From contig CALADH010000015.1 of NCBI GenBank assembly GCA_937890745.1, forward strand, positions 1-30,504: DNA of 30,504 nt, in the 5' to 3' direction. Under the pieces are notes generated by a model. That model had not been told where the DNA came from. It was given only the letters and a program-made list of their open reading frames with translations, and searched no databases. A program made the translations under genes and the position numbers. This document shows positions 16,647 to 24,203 of the stretch, one piece after another; within the stretch, counting starts at the first letter, position 1, and each line of letters starts with the position of its first letter. The stretch is from Scybalocola_A sp900557175. Lineage in GTDB: Bacteria; Bacillota; Clostridia; Lachnospirales; Lachnospiraceae.

Positions 16647-17453
16647 TTACAAAGTCTTATATTTTTTCTCGGCGACATCGATGATTTTATATAAAACGGC
16701 GGCGGTGAGGCAGAGGATGATAATGGACATCATTACCCAGTCCAGTTTAAAGACCTGGCTGCCATAAATAATCAGATAGCCAAGACCGGCATTGGCAGCG
16801 AGAAATTCGCCGATAATGACGCCGACAAGGCACAGACCGACGTTGATTTTCATGGCGCCGATCAGTGCCGGAAAGTTTTCGGGTAAAACAACTTTGACAA
16901 GAATATCTTTTTTGGTGCCGCCCAGCGTACGCACGAGAAGAATTTTATCAGGATCGGTTGTTGTAAATGCTGCGTAAAGATTAATAATTGTTCCGAAAAC
17001 GGCAAGCAAAATAGCGCAGACAACAATTGTGTTCATGTTGTTGCCAAGCCATACAATAAGAATCGGCGCCAGAGCTGTTTTCGGAAGACTGTTTAGGGCA
17101 ACAAGGTAAGGTTCTAAGACATCAGATATTTTCTTATTCCACCATAAAATGATAGCTGTGATGATACCGAGGATAAGAACAAGTAAGAAGCTTACAAAAG
17201 TTTCAAACAGCGTGATGCCCATATGCATAAAAATGGCGCCGCCGGGAAGCAGAGAGACAAAGGCGGCTGCGATTCTTGACGGACTGCTGAAGATAAAAGC
17301 GTCAATAAGGCCTGTTCTGGCTGCGATTTCCCAAAATACAAATATAAAAATAAATATAAGAATACGATATAAGGTGATAAGATGACGGCTGCGTCTGTGG
17401 CGGCGCATAAATTCAGTCTGTGTCATGTTTTGTGATGGCTTATTTTTCTTCAT
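16647..17453 (-). CDS. ABC transporter permease, SsuC/TauC/ThiX type
   Basis: Membrane subunit of a nitrate/sulfonate/taurine/thiamine-precursor class importer, 268 residues, with about six helices; the first is LYRILIFIFIFVFWEIAA. The coupling loop region includes LNSLPKTALAPILIVWLG, the conserved signature of this BPD_transp_1 subfamily, and the later RTLGGTKKDILVKVVLPENF segment. The frame opens at 17501, but ATG 17453 (MKKNKPSQ) preceded by a GGGGTGA-like site is preferred; it overlaps the end of the ATPase gene by 14 bases, so the two are coupled. The substrate is unknown: members move aliphatic sulfonates, taurine, HMP and riboflavin-like compounds. No substrate-binding protein gene lies on either side, which is odd for this class. 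Confidence 0.88.
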   Translation of the reverse strand: MKKNKPSQNMTQTEFMRRHRRSRHLITLYRILIFIFIFVFWEIAARTGLIDAFIFSSPSRIAAAFVSLLPGGAIFMHMGITLFETFVSFLLVLILGIITAIILWWNKKISDVLEPYLVALNSLPKTALAPILIVWLGNNMNTIVVCAILLAVFGTIINLYAAFTTTDPDKILLVRTLGGTKKDILVKVVLPENFPALIGAMKINVGLCLVGVIIGEFLAANAGLGYLIIYGSQVFKLDWVMMSIIILCLTAAVLYKIIDVAEKKYKTL

Positions 17454-18207
17454 GAAGTTCACCCCACAATTCGTTGAAATAATTTCTGAATTCAGGTGCA
17501 TTTCTTGCTTTTAATGGCGTTTTTTCTTTGAGTGTCAGATGAATCGGTACAAGCTTTTTGATAGTACCCGGCCGTTTTGTCAGAACAATGACGCGGTCAC
17601 AGAAGCTGATGGCTTCGGAAATATCGTGAGTGACTAAGACGGCGCTTTTATTTTCGCGGCGCAGTATACCGTAGATATCTTCGGAAACTGAAAGCCGTGT
17701 CTGAGAATCGAGGGCGGAAAACGGCTCATCTAAAAGCAGAAGCTTTGGCTCAAGTGCCAGTGTGCGGATCAGTGCGGCACGCTGGCGCATCCCGCCGGAA
17801 AGCTGGGAAGGTTTTGCGTTTTTAAAGGCGTCAAGACCGTAATCGGTCAGCATCTTGTCGATGAGCACTTTTTTGGCCTCGGACATTTGATGACGTATTT
17901 CAAGACCGAGAGTAATATTTTTATAAACAGAACGCCACTCAAAAAGATGGTCTTTTTGCAGCATATAACCGAGCGCGGTCTCATTGGCGTTTGTTGTTGC
18001 TGTATGAACACGGATTTGTCCGGCCGTCGGTGTTAATAGGCCGAAAATCAGAGAAAGAATCGTCGATTTTCCGCTGCCGCTGGGCCCTATAATTCCGAGA
18101 AATTCATTTTCATAGACATCGAAGGAGAGATTTTCGACAGCCTTCGTTTCGCCGGAAAGTGTGTGATAGGAAAAGTCCAGCTTAGAAATCTCCAAAACCT
18201 TATTCAT
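17440..18207 (-). CDS. ABC transporter ATPase, SsuB/TauB/ThiZ type
   Basis: Cytosolic nucleotide-binding subunit of 255 residues paired with the permease that follows it. Walker A is GPSGSGKST, the Q loop is LGYMLQKDHLFEW, the signature is LSGGMRQRAALIRTLALEP, Walker B and D loop are LLLLDEPFSALD, and the switch histidine is VLVTHDISEA. The DHLFEWRSV Q-loop neighbourhood and the overall length are typical of the nitrate/sulfonate/taurine ATPase subfamily rather than the MsmK-type sugar ATPases, which carry an extra C-terminal regulatory domain of about 100 residues. It therefore should not energise the sugar permeases at 8544-10263. The start ATG follows AGGAGG on the minus strand. Transcription probably starts at one of two overlapping promoters just upstream. 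Confidence 0.92.
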   Translation of the reverse strand: MNKVLEISKLDFSYHTLSGETKAVENLSFDVYENEFLGIIGPSGSGKSTILSLIFGLLTPTAGQIRVHTATTNANETALGYMLQKDHLFEWRSVYKNITLGLEIRHQMSEAKKVLIDKMLTDYGLDAFKNAKPSQLSGGMRQRAALIRTLALEPKLLLLDEPFSALDSQTRLSVSEDIYGILRRENKSAVLVTHDISEAISFCDRVIVLTKRPGTIKKLVPIHLTLKEKTPLKARNAPEFRNYFNELWGELHEEK

Positions 18208-18229
18208 CGGGCAGCCTCCTACAAAGTAT

Positions 18230-18266
18230 ATATAACTATACTATGATACTAAGGTCAAAAGGTCAA
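18230..18266 (-). promoter_or_regulatory. Two overlapping promoters for the ABC pair, with duplicated TTGACC
   Basis: On the minus strand TTGACC occurs twice, at 18261-18266 and 18253-18258. The first is 17 bases from TAGTAT (18238-18243) and the second is 17 bases from TTATAT (18230-18235). Both give acceptable sigma-A promoters upstream of the AGGAGG site. The 8-base direct repeat could also be an operator. The outer copy lies inside the left arm of the inverted repeat at 18259-18306. Confidence 0.6.
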
Positions 18267-18306
18267 AAATCCGGGCAAGCTTGCTTGCACGGGATTTTTA
18301 GACCTT
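18259..18306. repeat. Large inverted repeat (about 20 bp of stem)
   Basis: AAGGTC-AAAAATCC-gg-GCAAGC is followed by a TT loop and GCTTGC-acg-GGATTTTT-A-GACCTT. The three helical segments are 6, 8 and 6 bp, interrupted only by a small internal loop and a single bulged A. It lies upstream of the ABC pair and away from any stop codon, and overlaps a promoter -35 element, so it is more like an operator, a DNA cruciform or a mobile repeat than a terminator. Confidence 0.8.
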
Positions 18307-18493
18307 GGGATCGCCAAAAACATGAGTAAGCTTCGCAGTCGCGTGGCTTTGCCTTGCGGGCATGTACTTCCAAAATCCGTCCGCTGTGCGTCCGTCGTGC
18401 TCCGCACTTGAAAATTTTGTCAGTTTCGCCCCGGCAAAAGTAAATGCCTGCTTTGCAGCCGCTTCCTTTTGCCTTGCGGGCTGTAAAAAGTAG
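18307..18493. other. Structured non-coding spacer with a 14-bp direct repeat
   Basis: No coding frame with a start and ribosome binding site is seen. TTTGCCTTGCGGGC occurs at 18348-18361 and again at 18468-18481, exactly 120 bases apart. The second copy also takes part in two alternative stems: GGCAAAAG (18433-18440) with CTTTTGCC near 18466-18473, and CAGCCGC with GCGGGCTG. The base composition is more GC-rich than the flanks. Possibilities are a small RNA, a leader, or a decayed mobile repeat. Confidence 0.45.
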
Positions 18494-18522
18494 TTAACAA
18501 TTTTGTAAAAGTATGTTATACT
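18494..18522 (+). promoter_or_regulatory. Sigma-A-like promoter for the 18563 gene
   Basis: TTAACA at 18494-18499, a 17-base spacer and TATACT at 18517-18522, about 40 bases before the start codon of the next gene. Confidence 0.8.
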
Positions 18523-18562
18523 ATGTATGCTTATATGCTTTATGAGAAAGGAGACTTAAGGT

Positions 18563-19354
18563 ATGGAGAAAAGAAATTCTAAGGCTGCGGTCATTTGTAT
18601 TACTTTTGTAATTATTGCATTGGCAGCAGGTATATTTATAGGATGGACGATGGGAAGAAATGATAAGAAATCAGAAGCGCAGACGCAGACACAAAGTGAG
18701 TCTGTAAGTGACAGCACGCCGGCGACGGAAAGTGAGTCCGAGACACAGACAGAGTCTGAGACGCAGACAGAGGCGTCGGTGCCTGAGAATGAAAATACAG
18801 AGGTTGTTGTGACTGTCGGTGATCGAAAGGTTGACATGAAAGAGGTCAGCTACCGTCTTTATTCACTGAGAAATTATTACATTCAGGCTTACGGTGAGGA
18901 GCCGTGGAATGAAGTGATGGAGGACGGCCGTACAGTGGCAGAAGCTGCGAAAGCTCAGCTGGATGATGACATTGTCCGCACGGAGATTCTTGTTGACAAA
19001 GCTTCAGAATATGGCGTTGAGGCGACAGATGATATTAAGAAGGCGTGTGCGTCGGATGCAAAAGAACTGATAGACGGTCTTGGCGAGGATATATGCAATG
19101 AGTTTGGTCTGACACTGGAGGGTGTTGAAAGTGTTTATTTAAAGCGTGAAATTTCAACACAGGTGATGACTGCTATTAATGATAAGGTTCGTGAGGAATT
19201 ACTTGCAGATTCAGCAAATAAAGACCTTTCTGAAGCAGATCTTGAAATTAAAATCAGTGAAGGCTATGAGAAAAAGTATCAAGAGATGAAAAAGTCCTAC
19301 AGAATCGCATATGCAGATATGTGGGATAATATCGTTGTAGGTTCAGTAGGTTGA
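18563..19354 (+). CDS. Membrane-anchored SurA-N-like protein, no PPIase domain
   Basis: A 263-residue protein. Residues 9-30 (AVICITFVIIALAAGIFIGW) form an uncleaved membrane anchor or signal anchor. A low-complexity Ser/Glu/Thr/Gln linker runs from about 36 to 77. The remaining extracytoplasmic part begins with VVVTVGDRKVDMKEVSYRL and is entirely helical in character. The VGD-x-x-V-x-x-x-EV opening followed by a helical bundle resembles the N-terminal chaperone domain of SurA/PrsA/trigger-like foldases, but there is no parvulin domain after it. A role in folding or handling exported proteins is inferred only from that resemblance. AAAGGAG at 18547-18553 sets the start. Only four bases separate it from sfsA, so the two are probably cotranscribed. 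Confidence 0.7.
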   Translation: MEKRNSKAAVICITFVIIALAAGIFIGWTMGRNDKKSEAQTQTQSESVSDSTPATESESETQTESETQTEASVPENENTEVVVTVGDRKVDMKEVSYRLYSLRNYYIQAYGEEPWNEVMEDGRTVAEAAKAQLDDDIVRTEILVDKASEYGVEATDDIKKACASDAKELIDGLGEDICNEFGLTLEGVESVYLKREISTQVMTAINDKVREELLADSANKDLSEADLEIKISEGYEKKYQEMKKSYRIAYADMWDNIVVGSVG

Positions 19355-19358
19355 CATA

Positions 19359-20051
19359 ATGAAATATTTACATGTAGTGAAAGCAAAGTTTATAGAGCGG
19401 CCGAATCGTTTTATTGCTTTGGCTGATATCGGCGGCAGTGTGCAGAAGGCTCATGTGAAAAATACAGGCAGGTGCCGGGAGCTTTTAGTTCCCGGCACTG
19501 ATATTTTTTTGGAGGAGCATGATAATCCTGCGCGCAAAACAAAGTATTCTTTAATTGCTGTTAATAAAGGCGGACGCCTCATTAATATGGATTCGCAGAT
19601 TCCAAATGCAGTTGTGGCCGAGTATATTGCCGGAGGCGGAATTTTTGGCAGTGAGGCTGTCGGCAATATTAAGATATTTAGAGAAAAAACATATAAAGAT
19701 TCCCGGTTTGATATTTATGCTGAGCTTGATGGGCGTAAAATATTTATTGAGGTTAAGGGCGTGACATTAGAGGAAGATAATATTGCCAAATTTCCCGATG
19801 CGCCGACCGAGCGCGGATTGAAACATATCCGCGGACTTATGGATGCCGCAGCTTGCGGATATGAGACTTATATTGTTTTTGTCATTCAGATGAAAGGAAT
19901 CACGCGCTTTGAACCGAATGATAAAACACAGCCGGCATTCGGAGAAATGCTTCGGGAAGCAGAAAGTGCCGGCGTACATCTGCTGGCTTTTGAATGTGAT
20001 GTCACAGAGACCGGCATTGAAATATGCGGGGAGGTACCGGTATGCCTTTAG
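19359..20051 (+). CDS. sfsA: SfsA family DNA/RNA nuclease
   Basis: A 230-residue cytosolic protein of the SfsA family (sugar fermentation stimulation protein in older naming). The N-terminal OB-like part shows FIERPNRFIA, HVKNTGRCRELL and GTDIFLEE. The C-terminal PD-(D/E)XK nuclease core shows SRFDIYAEL, IFIEVKGVTLE with the catalytic E-x-K, FPDAPTERGLKHI and an AYIVF-like strand (ETYIVFVIQM). SfsA proteins bind and cleave nucleic acids in vitro; the cellular role is unsettled. The length is normal and the key residues are present. The start lies four bases after the stop of the upstream gene with only a weak ribosome binding site, which suggests translational coupling. Confidence 0.95.
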   Translation: MKYLHVVKAKFIERPNRFIALADIGGSVQKAHVKNTGRCRELLVPGTDIFLEEHDNPARKTKYSLIAVNKGGRLINMDSQIPNAVVAEYIAGGGIFGSEAVGNIKIFREKTYKDSRFDIYAELDGRKIFIEVKGVTLEEDNIAKFPDAPTERGLKHIRGLMDAAACGYETYIVFVIQMKGITRFEPNDKTQPAFGEMLREAESAGVHLLAFECDVTETGIEICGEVPVCL

Positions 20052-20113
20052 AGGTATTTAGCATATAGATTATTACCGGTCAGTGTACAGGTAGAATTCA
20101 CTATAAAAATGAG

Positions 20114-20142
20114 ATGACAGTCCTGTAAAAATATGCGATAAT
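20114..20142 (+). promoter_or_regulatory. Sigma-A-like promoter for pcrA
   Basis: ATGACA at 20114-20119, a 17-base spacer and GATAAT at 20137-20142. It is about 70 bases before the pcrA start in a 162-base gap. Confidence 0.65.
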
Positions 20143-20213
20143 AGACGAAGCAGCAGGAGGGCAGCAGTCCTAAAGCTGTTACTTTAAATTTTGATTAGAA
20201 CAGGGGAAAGACG

Positions 20214-22622
20214 ATGAGTATATACGATTCTTTAAATCCCGTACAGCAGGAGGCCGTGTTTCATGTGGACGGGCCTCTTTTAATTCTTGCCGGTGCGGGT
20301 TCGGGAAAAACAAGGGTGCTGACACACCGGGCGGCCTATATGATTGAGGAAGCGGGGATTAACCCGTGGAATATTATGGCAATTACATTTACGAACAAAG
20401 CGGCCGGAGAGATGCGGGAACGTGTTGATAAAATTGTCAATTACGGTTCTGAGGATATATGGGTGAGTACATTCCATTCATCCTGTGTCCGTATTTTAAG
20501 ACGCTATATTGACAGGCTCGGTTATGATAAAAACTTTACGATTTACGATACGGACGATCAGAAAATTGTTATCCGCGATGCCTGCAAAAAGTTAAAAATT
20601 GACACAAAGATTTATAAAGAACGCTCAATCATGTCTGCCATTTCAAAGGCGAAGGACGAGATGATTGGCCCTGATGAATATGCCCTGAAATATCCGGGCG
20701 ATTACGCAAAGTCAAGAATTGGTGAGGTGTACAAGGAATATCAGAAGGTGCTTAAAAAGAATAATGCCCTCGATTTTGACGACTTGCTTTTTAAGACCGT
20801 TGAGCTGTTTAAGTTAAATCCTGATGTGCTTGAATATTATCAGGAACGTTTTAAGTACATTATGGTGGATGAGTATCAGGATACGAACACGGTGCAGTTT
20901 AAGTTTGTCAGTCTGCTTGCGTCAAAATACAGAAATTTATGTGTTGTCGGCGATGATGACCAGTCGATTTACAAATTCAGAGGCGCCAATATTTATAACA
21001 TTTTGAATTTTGAGAAGGAATATCCTGACGCAAAGGTAATAAAGCTTGAGCAGAATTATCGTTCCACAAAAACAATCCTGAATGCGGCAAACGATGTAAT
21101 TCATAATAATTCCGAGCGAAAGGTGAAGAAGCTTTGGACGTCCAATGATGAGGGCGAAAAGATTGCTTTTCAGCAATATAACAGTGAGCTTGAGGAGGCC
21201 GAGGGCATCGTGACGGAAATTAAGGCGATGACAGAAAGCGGTCAGGCAGACTACAAGGACTGTGCCGTGCTTTACAGAACAAACGCCCAGTCCCGTGCCC
21301 TTGAGGAACGTTTTGTTGTCAAAGGCGTACCTTATCGTATTTTCGGGGGTCAAAACTTCTATCAGCGAAAGGAAATCAAAGATTTGCTCGCCTATTTAAA
21401 AACGGTGGATAACGGTTCTGATGATTTGGCAGTGCGCAGAATTATTAATGTGCCAAAGCGGGGCATCGGTATCACTTCTATAAATAAAGTCAGTGACTAC
21501 GCGGCTGCCAATGGGATGAGCTTTTTTGAAGCGTGCAAGGAAGCAGCAGATATCGCCGGACTTGGACGTTCGGCGGATAAAATTAAAGATTTTGCAGATG
21601 CTATTCTTGTATACAAAAGCAAGCTTGAATACCTCGGTGTTTCCGGTGTGATGGATGAAATTATTGAAAATACAGGCTACATTAAGGAGCTTGAAGCGGA
21701 AGATACGCCGGAGGCACAGAGCCGTATTGAAAATATTGACGAGTTTAAAAATAAGATTGCCGAATTTGAGGCGGAAAATCCGGAAGGAACGCTGACTGAA
21801 TTTCTTGCAGAGGTTTCACTTGTGGCTGATATCGATAACATGGATGAATCGGATGACAAGGTTGTACTTATGACATTGCACAGTGCCAAAGGCCTTGAAT
21901 TTCCGTATGTCTATATGGGCGGCATGGAGGATGGGCTGTTTCCGAGTTATATGTCCATTGTCAGTGATGATGATACGGCTGTTGAGGAAGAACGCCGTCT
22001 TTGTTATGTCGGCATTACGCGGGCAATGAAGCGGCTGAAGCTGACATGTGCCAAAACGCGTATGGTTCAGGGACAGACGCAGTACAATAAAGTATCTCGG
22101 TTTATAAAGGAGATTTCGCGGGATTTGATTGAAGTTAAAGGCGTCATTGAAAAAGAGAAGCAGACAGAGCATTTTTCAAATTTTGCAAGCAATGTAAAGC
22201 CTTACACGGCCAACGGCAGTGCTTTTTCAAATCCATATGGAAATCCGTTCGGAAATGGCGGCTCTGTATCAGCCTCCGGATTCCGTCAGGCGACGCAAAT
22301 TAATAATCCGGGAAGAAAAACAGACTTAAACACATTGCTCGGACAGGGAAAAATTATGCGCGGCAGCGATTTGTTTGATAAGAAGTCTGTGGATACACAG
22401 ACATCAAGGTATGCGGGAACAGCTTACGGTACACGGTCATTGGCATCTGAAAAAATTGCACTTGATTATGTTGTCGGCGATACGGTTCGCCATATTAAAT
22501 TTGGCATAGGCACAGTTGTTGATATTAAGGACGGCGGCAAAGATTATGAAGTGACCGTTGATTTTGAAAAATGCGGCGTTAAAAAGATGTTTGCATCTTT
22601 TGCAAAGCTGAAACTTGTGTGA
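20214..22622 (+). CDS. pcrA: ATP-dependent DNA helicase PcrA/UvrD
   Basis: Superfamily 1A 3'-5' DNA helicase of 802 residues used in nucleotide excision repair, clearing of recombination filaments and conflict resolution with transcription. Motifs in order: the N-terminal Q motif LNPVQQEAV, Walker A AGAGSGKT (26-33), motif Ia TFTNKAAGEM, motif II VDEYQDTN, motif III GDDDQSIYKFRGA, motif IV LEQNYRSTKTIL, motif V TLHSAKGLEFP and motif VI EERRLCYVGITRAMKRL. A low-complexity Asn/Gly/Ser linker (about 665-740) leads to a C-terminal Tudor-like domain (VGDTVRHIKFGIGTVVDI), which in homologues contacts RNA polymerase. The length and domain order are those of Gram-positive PcrA. It has its own promoter. 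Nothing unusual is seen in the catalytic motifs. Confidence 0.96.
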   Translation: MSIYDSLNPVQQEAVFHVDGPLLILAGAGSGKTRVLTHRAAYMIEEAGINPWNIMAITFTNKAAGEMRERVDKIVNYGSEDIWVSTFHSSCVRILRRYIDRLGYDKNFTIYDTDDQKIVIRDACKKLKIDTKIYKERSIMSAISKAKDEMIGPDEYALKYPGDYAKSRIGEVYKEYQKVLKKNNALDFDDLLFKTVELFKLNPDVLEYYQERFKYIMVDEYQDTNTVQFKFVSLLASKYRNLCVVGDDDQSIYKFRGANIYNILNFEKEYPDAKVIKLEQNYRSTKTILNAANDVIHNNSERKVKKLWTSNDEGEKIAFQQYNSELEEAEGIVTEIKAMTESGQADYKDCAVLYRTNAQSRALEERFVVKGVPYRIFGGQNFYQRKEIKDLLAYLKTVDNGSDDLAVRRIINVPKRGIGITSINKVSDYAAANGMSFFEACKEAADIAGLGRSADKIKDFADAILVYKSKLEYLGVSGVMDEIIENTGYIKELEAEDTPEAQSRIENIDEFKNKIAEFEAENPEGTLTEFLAEVSLVADIDNMDESDDKVVLMTLHSAKGLEFPYVYMGGMEDGLFPSYMSIVSDDDTAVEEERRLCYVGITRAMKRLKLTCAKTRMVQGQTQYNKVSRFIKEISRDLIEVKGVIEKEKQTEHFSNFASNVKPYTANGSAFSNPYGNPFGNGGSVSASGFRQATQINNPGRKTDLNTLLGQGKIMRGSDLFDKKSVDTQTSRYAGTAYGTRSLASEKIALDYVVGDTVRHIKFGIGTVVDIKDGGKDYEVTVDFEKCGVKKMFASFAKLKLV

Positions 22623-22658
22623 AGCTCTATATTTTATGTGGCAATTTTATGAGCCGCG

Positions 22659-22667
22659 TGGTATACT
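22659..22667 (+). promoter_or_regulatory. Extended -10 promoter for the 22706 gene
   Basis: TGGTATACT, an extended -10 (TG at 22659-22660, TATACT at 22662-22667), 38 bases before the ATG. A weak TGGCAA lies 17 bases upstream. Confidence 0.65.
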
Positions 22668-22705
22668 AAAATTAGATTTAAGTGTCGGGAAAGGAGAAGA
22701 TTATT

Positions 22706-22987
22706 ATGAACAAAATCGAAGACATTTTAAAGTTAGCTAAAATTACAGAAGCGCTTCAGAAAAAAGAAATTTCTGAGGAAAAGAAAAAAACAGCAGGTAT
22801 CGTATTGGCAGTCGTTGCAGCAGTTGCAGTTGTCGGTGTTGTGATTTTTGCGGTTTACAAGTATTTGTCAGCAGATGATTATGATGATTTTGAAGACTTT
22901 GAGGATGACTTTGAAGATGATTTCGAGGACGACTTTGAAGATATGGATGACTTCGAAACAGCGGAAACAGAAACAAAAAAAGATTGA
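22706..22987 (+). CDS. Small single-pass membrane protein with acidic DDFE tail
   Basis: A 93-residue protein. The N-terminal 30 residues are a charged helix (MNKIEDILKLAKITEALQKK), followed by one membrane helix (TAGIVLAVVAAVAVVGVVIF) and a tail made of repeated DDFE/DDFED units. I recognise this as a recurrent small-protein layout in Lachnospiraceae (DUF4366-like), with no function known to me. The N terminus may lie in the cytoplasm and the acidic tail outside, but topology is not certain. ATG 22706 is used because AAGGAGA (22691-22697) precedes it; a GTG at 22682 in the same frame lies before that site. It has its own extended -10 promoter and terminator, so it is a single-gene unit after pcrA. 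Confidence 0.8.
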   Translation: MNKIEDILKLAKITEALQKKEISEEKKKTAGIVLAVVAAVAVVGVVIFAVYKYLSADDYDDFEDFEDDFEDDFEDDFEDMDDFETAETETKKD

Positions 22988-23000
22988 TTATGAGATTAAA

Positions 23001-23028
23001 GCCCGTCGCAGATGCGACGGGTTTTTTT
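23001..23028 (+). terminator. Intrinsic terminator after the small acidic protein
   Basis: CCCGTCGC and GCGACGGG form an 8-bp GC-rich stem with an AGAT loop, followed by seven T (23022-23028). Confidence 0.93.
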
Positions 23029-23063
23029 ATGACATAGGAAATTGCTTCCTATGTCATAAAAAA
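23023..23063. repeat. 18-bp perfect inverted repeat abutting the terminator
   Basis: TTTTTTATGACATAGGAA at 23023-23040 and TTCCTATGTCATAAAAAA at 23046-23063 are perfect complements around the loop ATTGC. The left arm uses the T tract of the terminator just before it. It lies between convergent genes, so it could end the minus-strand AraC transcript, but its AT-rich stem is unlike the GC-rich terminators elsewhere in the window. Confidence 0.85.
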
Positions 23064-23101
23064 GCTCCGCTTTGTTTTATGTGCGCCTTGCGGCGTTGAT
23101 T

Positions 23102-23992
23102 TTAATTAGGCTTTGTAGTTTGAATTAATTTCCTGTATTTACCGGGCGAGGTATTCATAATTTTAGTAAAAAGTCTGGAAAAATGCTGAGAATCTTTTAA
23201 GCCAATCGCAAGGGCGATGTCCACAAGAGATAAATTGGTTGTTTCCATTAAGTGAACCGCCTGATTGATGCGATAAATATTGATATAATTTGCCAATGTC
23301 AGGTGCATATGCTGTGAAAATATTTTACTCAAATAACGGGGAGAAATATTGAGCGTTTTGGCGATATCTGATATCAAAAGCTTTGTATGATAATGCTCAG
23401 AGATGTATCGCAGTGTATAGGCAATATAGTGATTTTGAGCATGGACATTTGATGTTAGGGGCATATCCTTTGAAACTTGTTCCAAAATATAGAGCATAAG
23501 CTGCGCGAGGTGTAAATTGGTTGAAACACCGGCAAAGTTTTCGTTTTTTTGATAAACACCAACGATGGATGTTATTAAATTAAACAATAATGTGTTGGAA
23601 ACCTGGCGGTAATAAAAATTGCAATGGAAAAGCAAGGCATCTGTAAGTGAGATGGAAAACTCAGATGTCTTTTTTACTAAAATATGAGAAAATATGTCCG
23701 GGTTAAAATGAATGTGCAGGAATTCACATTCATTCTGAAGTACTTCAAAAGAGTGAACTGTATTTGGTAAAATCATTATAAAGTCATTTTTAGTGCAGAA
23801 AAGAGGAATTCCATTAATATTCATGAGGCAGTTCCCGGAAGTAATAAGGTATAATTCAAAGCTGGTATGTATATGTTTCCTAAATATATACGGTGCTGTT
23901 CTTTTTTGAAGGCAAGCTCCGGATATAGATGAAGTTGAAAGATCAAAGTTATAATAGTCAGATTCTTTTGACGGTAATTCTGAAAGATACAT
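23102..23992 (-). CDS. AraC family transcriptional regulator with cupin sensor
   Basis: Cytosolic one-component regulator of 296 residues. The N-terminal 150 residues resemble an AraC-type cupin effector domain (HIHTSFELYLITSGNCLMNI, then FIMILPNTVHSFEV), and the C-terminal 100 residues hold two helix-turn-helix units, LLISDIAKTLNISPRYLSKI and LVDIALAIGLKDSQHFSRLF, ending TSPGKYRKL. Regulators of this form normally bind a sugar or other small molecule and activate the neighbouring catabolic or surface genes. The gene is divergent from the lipoprotein and beta-helix genes across a 286-base AT-rich gap, so those are its most likely targets. It uses an AAAGGAAA site before the ATG and has its own promoter at 24064-24092. 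The hairpin at 23023 may serve as its terminator. Confidence 0.92.
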   Translation of the reverse strand: MYLSELPSKESDYYNFDLSTSSISGACLQKRTAPYIFRKHIHTSFELYLITSGNCLMNINGIPLFCTKNDFIMILPNTVHSFEVLQNECEFLHIHFNPDIFSHILVKKTSEFSISLTDALLFHCNFYYRQVSNTLLFNLITSIVGVYQKNENFAGVSTNLHLAQLMLYILEQVSKDMPLTSNVHAQNHYIAYTLRYISEHYHTKLLISDIAKTLNISPRYLSKIFSQHMHLTLANYINIYRINQAVHLMETTNLSLVDIALAIGLKDSQHFSRLFTKIMNTSPGKYRKLIQTTKPN

Positions 23993-24063
23993 GTGTATTT
24001 CCTTTCTTTTTAAGTAGTGTGCTTTAATGTGACAGAGGAAACTATAAAATATAAACTATTTAA

Positions 24064-24092
24064 AGTATACAATGATGTGATTGTTATGTAAA
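24064..24092 (-). promoter_or_regulatory. Sigma-A-like promoter for the AraC gene
   Basis: On the minus strand TTTACA (24087-24092), a 17-base spacer and TATACT (24064-24069), about 70 bases before the AraC start. Confidence 0.75.
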
Positions 24093-24203
24093 GATAAATA
24101 GGGGTATCTATATAAAAATGGCAATCATGGGATTATGAGTTCCGAATTATACAAAATCAAAGAAGAAGCAGGCTGTTTTAGACAAGAAATACAATGTGGA
24201 TAG

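Noticed and set aside
17440..18207. ATPase considered as the missing motor of the sugar importer
   Set aside because: It is 255 residues without the regulatory C-terminal domain of MsmK-type ATPases, resembles the SsuB/TauB class, and is on the other strand overlapping its own permease.
20937..21353. 138-codon minus-strand frame inside pcrA
   Set aside because: It is opposite the helicase motifs III and IV; no start signals and no recognisable protein features.
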